From positions 1 to 8,362 of the forward strand of contig CAIYFP010000235.1 of NCBI GenBank assembly GCA_903925515.1: a DNA stretch of 8,362 nucleotides, written 5' to 3'. This DNA is from an uncultured Verrucomicrobiota bacterium. GTDB taxonomy: Bacteria > Verrucomicrobiota > Verrucomicrobiia > Limisphaerales > UBA9464. Below, one piece after another: positions 5,749 through 8,362 of the stretch. The translations under genes were made by a program, and so were the position numbers. How positions within the stretch are numbered: the stretch's first letter is position 1; each line of letters begins with the position of its first letter. Below the pieces are notes generated by a model. That model worked only from the letters and a program-made list of their open reading frames with translations. It did not search any database and was not told where the DNA came from.

Positions 5749-6465
5749 CTACGCGTGCCGGCTCGTCACGCGCGTCCCCGCCAGCAGGTCGTGCAATGCC
5801 CGTCCGTCCCCGCCCAGCATCATGACGCCAAACCCAACGCCGAGCGTCGCGAGCGTGAGGTTTTCGAGGATCGTGCGCAGAAGCACCCGCAAGGCCCCGG
5901 GCGCGCCGCCGTCCATGGCGACCAGCCTGAGACCGAACGCCAGCTTCCCGGGCGTCGCCCCGACGACGGCATGGAAGACGCCCGTGTACAGCATGCGGAG
6001 GAGAAGGAAGGCGCCGAAGAACACCCCGTTCGCGCGCAGCATCAGGCCCATGTCCGGCACGGCCTTGCTGGCCTCGGCCGCCACTTGGGCCTGCATGGCG
6101 CGCAACTCGTCCGCCCATGGAATGCTCGCGAGGTTGAAGAGCAGCAAGGCCACGACGAGGTCCAGCGTGCCGGCGGCCAGCCTTGCGCCGATCCCCGCCG
6201 GGGCTCCCGCCGCCGGGCATGGCCTCGCCTCGGGTTCGCCCGTGCCCGCGGTGGGCGGGGCGCCGATCACGGGCGGGGACTCCGGAAGGTCCCACCGCAG
6301 CTCCGGCCGCTCCGCCGCCCGGCGCCACAGCCCGTCTTCCGGGCTCCACACCATGGTCTCGCGCCCGACCCGTCCGTCGCCCACCCAGGAGCGAAGCTCG
6401 TCCAGCCCTTCGGCGGCATACTCCGCGCCGTCGGCCCCGATCACCTTGAAGGATTTCCCGCTCAA
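5749..6465 (-). CDS. GYF_2-RDD membrane protein
   Basis: The 238-residue protein has two domains. Residues 5-58 resemble GYF_2: FKVIGADGAEYAAEGLDELR, then WVGDGRVGRETMVWSPEDGL. After a Pro/Ala-rich linker (60-90), residues 90-235 are an RDD domain: GIGARLAAGTLDLVVALLL with the signature Arg95 and Asp102, further hydrophobic helices near 146-168 and 200-218, GATPGKLAFGLRLV before the third helix, and the terminal ALHDLLAGTRV with Asp226. RDD proteins are small multi-pass membrane proteins, some linked to ion exchange and most uncharacterised. GYF_2 is a cytoplasmic protein-contact module. The start is TTG 6465: an in-frame TAA lies five codons upstream and no ATG gives the full GYF_2 domain. 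It begins 46 bases after the stop of the DUF5690 gene and is probably co-transcribed with it. Confidence 0.9.
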   Translation of the reverse strand: MSGKSFKVIGADGAEYAAEGLDELRSWVGDGRVGRETMVWSPEDGLWRRAAERPELRWDLPESPPVIGAPPTAGTGEPEARPCPAAGAPAGIGARLAAGTLDLVVALLLFNLASIPWADELRAMQAQVAAEASKAVPDMGLMLRANGVFFGAFLLLRMLYTGVFHAVVGATPGKLAFGLRLVAMDGGAPGALRVLLRTILENLTLATLGVGFGVMMLGGDGRALHDLLAGTRVTSRHA

Positions 6466-6511
6466 CGCGCCCGCTGCTTACGCGTTGGAGGCATCGCTTG
6501 GCAAGCCGTCT

Positions 6512-7918
6512 TCACGCGGCGCCCGGCCGCGTCTTCCGCCAGAAGTAGGCCGCGCTCGCCGCGAGGCAGGCGGACCCGAGGACACACATGAACCATGTGA
6601 ACCCCACGAAGAACCCGAGCCGCGACTGCCCGTGCGCCATGAGGTCCTTGTACAACTGCACGCCCACCGAGCCCGTGTACCCGATCGAGTCCGCAAGGTA
6701 GATCGCGAACACCGCCGTCCCGGCCACCGAAGTGGACGCCATCAGCCGGTCGAACAACACGGAGCCGTAGGGGACGTAGGCGAGGTACGACCCCAGCCCG
6801 GTCAGCGTCATCCACCAGAACCCGCTGAGGACCCCCGCCTGGTGCAGGAGCGTGGCCGCGCCCAGCGTCAGCAGGCCGGCCGTCATCACCCCGAAGGCGG
6901 CCATCAGGCCACGACGGTTCTCCTTCACGAGGTTGAGCAACGCGAGCACCCCCATCACCCCCAGCATCACCACCGTCTCGGCGCGGCTGATGATCGTCTT
7001 GTTGGACCCGTACGCGTAGCCCAGCCCGTCGAAGAGCTCCACCTGGTAGTTGTCCCGGTAGTCGCGGTACGCCGTGAGGAAGAAGTATGCGAGGCACATC
7101 AACCCCAGCCCGGGGCCAAACTCGCGCAGGAAGGCGCCCCGCGCCGCGCGCCCCATGGGCTCGCGCTCCACCCGTTCCACGCGGTCCGCCGCCGAGGGCG
7201 GGGGCAGTTGCTTGAGCATCCACACGGACAGGGCGAACACGGGAAGGAAGTGGAACCCGGCAACGGCCGGCATCCATGACTCGCTCACCTTGCCCAGCAT
7301 CCCCGCCACGGTCGTCCCCAACCATGGCACGGCCTCCCAGAGGTCCGCCGCCGTCCCGGACATCAACGCGCGACCGAAGTCCTTCGTGATGCCGCTTGCC
7401 ACGATGAACGACAAGCTGAGGCCCGCGAGGAGGATTTCCGAGGTGCGCCGTCCTTCGAGATACCCCACCACCAACCCCCACACCATCCCCAGCGGGAGCC
7501 CGTTCGCGAAGATCGCGGCCGCCTTCCATCCGCCGGGGAGCACCGCGTAGAGCACCAGCGCCGCCTGGGCGATTCCCACCAGCACCAGCAACGCCATCGC
7601 GCGCCTCGCCGCCGTCAGCTCCGAGCACACCTTGATCCCGAGGTACTTCGAGGCGCAGTACCCCAGCACCTGGCTGATCACCAACGCCGTCTTCAGCTCG
7701 AGCTTCAACGTCAGCGCTCGCCCCCACACCACCCAGCTCGCGTCCAGCAGCATCTCCCCGTCGAAACGCGCCGCCGCAAACGGCTTCCTGAACGCATACA
7801 TCGCGAAGTACGTCGCGAATGCCGCAAGCACCGCAAACCCGACGAAGACGGGGGACGGCGCCCGCGCCAGCCATTGGCCAAGGCGCGTCGGCGCCAAACC
7901 TTGCGAGCTTGTGGACAC
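6512..7918 (-). CDS. DUF5690 family multi-pass membrane protein, MFS-like
   Basis: The 468-residue protein is dominated by hydrophobic segments, about 11-12, including 24-43, 75-95, 106-126, 134-153, 160-176, 219-235, 268-284, 314-331, 338-358, 365-385, 397-415 and 435-459. The signature FATYFAMYAFRKPFAAARF (34-52) and the following LKLELKTALVISQVLGY, ASKYLGIK fit DUF5690, a family with the fold and length of major facilitator transporters. A cytoplasmic charged loop (about 239-262) divides the two halves. In other genomes I recall DUF5690 genes beside phosphonate-degradation-like genes, but no such neighbours are here, so no substrate is proposed. The start is GTG 7918, since TAG lies in frame three codons upstream and a later start would cut into the first helix. 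It is the first gene of a probable two-gene unit with the RDD gene. Confidence 0.9.
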   Translation of the reverse strand: MSTSSQGLAPTRLGQWLARAPSPVFVGFAVLAAFATYFAMYAFRKPFAAARFDGEMLLDASWVVWGRALTLKLELKTALVISQVLGYCASKYLGIKVCSELTAARRAMALLVLVGIAQAALVLYAVLPGGWKAAAIFANGLPLGMVWGLVVGYLEGRRTSEILLAGLSLSFIVASGITKDFGRALMSGTAADLWEAVPWLGTTVAGMLGKVSESWMPAVAGFHFLPVFALSVWMLKQLPPPSAADRVERVEREPMGRAARGAFLREFGPGLGLMCLAYFFLTAYRDYRDNYQVELFDGLGYAYGSNKTIISRAETVVMLGVMGVLALLNLVKENRRGLMAAFGVMTAGLLTLGAATLLHQAGVLSGFWWMTLTGLGSYLAYVPYGSVLFDRLMASTSVAGTAVFAIYLADSIGYTGSVGVQLYKDLMAHGQSRLGFFVGFTWFMCVLGSACLAASAAYFWRKTRPGAA

Positions 7919-8042
7919 GCCGCCCTAGGAACCCCATGACGCGCCCCGGCGCAAGCCTTGATCCGCGCCCCCTTGCCCGCCATGCGCCCCAAAGTCGGGG
8001 GCGATCGCGCGCAATCGCCATCCGGCACGGCGTGCGGACCCG

Positions 8043-8362
8043 CTAGGCCGGGTCGCTCGCCGGAAAGAGCACCGGCGCCATGTCCCGGCGAAGGACGTGT
8101 CCGTCCGCCTCTCCCAAGCCGAAGCGTGCCCCAGCCTCGGGATGCATGAGCGGGCGGACGAACAGGCATCCCAAATCCTCGCGTAAGGAGGAGGGAGGCT
8201 CGCGATCCCCAAGCGGGCAAGTTGCGGCAGGCTGCGTGCCGACACGCCGTCGTAGCGGATGGGCGACTGCGGCATGCGCGCGGATGGCCACATCCCAAGT
8301 GACCTCGGCGTCCATCTGCCATGAAGCCGGAGGCTTCCCAGCGTGTAGCCGGTGGTCGAGGA
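8043..8362 (-). CDS. Doubtful reading frame open to the right edge; possible gene 3' end
   Basis: A minus-strand frame is open from the window edge to a TAG at 8043-8045, about 106 codons. Its last 40 residues (from CLFVRPLMHPEAGARFGLGE on, then DGHVLRRDMAPVLFPASDPA) have the composition of a folded protein and a GC-rich third position. Residues upstream coincide with repeat module A (8170-8264), which occurs in non-coding gaps elsewhere in the window. Either a real gene ends here after absorbing or losing sequence to a repeat, or the whole frame is spurious. I do not recognise a family. The 444-base gap 7919-8362 otherwise holds the repeat and a weak inverted repeat GGCGAT/ATCGCC at 8000-8019. 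Confidence 0.22.
   Translation of the reverse strand, partial: LDHRLHAGKPPASWQMDAEVTWDVAIRAHAAVAHPLRRRVGTQPAATCPLGDREPPSSLREDLGCLFVRPLMHPEAGARFGLGEADGHVLRRDMAPVLFPASDPA
8170..8264 (+). repeat. Mosaic intergenic repeat, copy 3 (module A)
   Basis: Bases 8185-8264 align without gaps with 1081-1160 (62 of 80 identical by hand), and 8168-8198 match the truncated module A at 2764-2796. The TTGCGGCAG and GGATGGGC blocks and the CTCGCGATCC core are shared with copy 1. I could not align the sequence after 8264 with modules B or C, so this copy either contains A alone or continues with material not represented elsewhere in the window. Confidence 0.65.

Noticed and set aside
5480..6349. 290-codon in-frame N-terminal extension of the pseudopilin gene
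   Set aside because: It would bury the prepilin leader inside the protein and crosses the RDD gene. A ribosome site and prepilin leader support ATG 5479.
5633..7279. 548-codon plus-strand frame opposite the RDD and DUF5690 genes
   Set aside because: Low-complexity Arg/Pro/His-rich translation, antisense to two genes with recognisable domains.
6462..8021. 519-codon minus-strand frame overlapping the DUF5690 gene in another frame
   Set aside because: Gly/Arg/Ala-rich shadow; the DUF5690 frame has membrane helices and family signature motifs.
1..8362. Possible CRISPR array, tRNA, rRNA, transposase, toxin-antitoxin or defence operon
   Set aside because: Looked for regularly spaced short repeats, tRNA-like cloverleaves and typical protein motifs on both strands and saw none.

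Overview
The window is GC-rich bacterial chromosome and most likely comes from a member of the Verrucomicrobiota (PVC group). The best lineage markers are a type II pseudopilin-like protein with the GGFTLIELLVVIAIIAILAG leader and helix and a C-terminal FTDGH motif, a DUF5690 membrane protein, a DUF6797-like N-terminus, and a GYF_2-RDD protein. These combinations are common in that group. Assignment below phylum level is not possible from this sequence alone. Layout, left to right: a minus-strand gene runs off the left edge (DUF6797-like exported protein, first 82 residues). Divergent from it is a plus-strand gene for a small exported Met/Gly-rich protein ending in a Sel1-like repeat. Next is an exported TlpA-like thioredoxin with a helical C-terminal extension. 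Then come a coiled-coil plus C4 zinc-ribbon protein (CT398/CdsZ family) and, 54 bases on, an exported alpha/beta hydrolase; these two probably share a transcript. The strand then switches. Convergent with the hydrolase, only 19 bases away, is the pseudopilin-like gene on the minus strand. Upstream of it, also on the minus strand, lie the GYF_2-RDD gene and a DUF5690 transporter-like gene, 46 bases apart and probably co-transcribed. The right end holds a doubtful minus-strand reading frame open to the window edge, part of which is repeat sequence. The most distinctive non-genic signal is a mosaic intergenic repeat present three times in the same orientation (about 1067-1430, 2764-2967 and 8170-8264). 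It is built from modules A, B and C that match at roughly 76-80% identity by hand alignment. Two copies lie directly before the starts of the thioredoxin and zinc-ribbon genes. Many long spurious reading frames, some over 500 codons, arise from the high GC content antisense or out of frame to the real genes and are not annotated. No tRNA, rRNA, CRISPR array, transposase, phage gene, defence system or toxin-antitoxin pair was recognised. The gene content looks like ordinary envelope and housekeeping functions, not a coherent new multi-gene system. The items most worth following up are the repeat family, the Met-rich Sel1 protein, the probable near-leaderless promoter of the zinc-ribbon gene, and the hairpin cluster between the RDD and pseudopilin genes.
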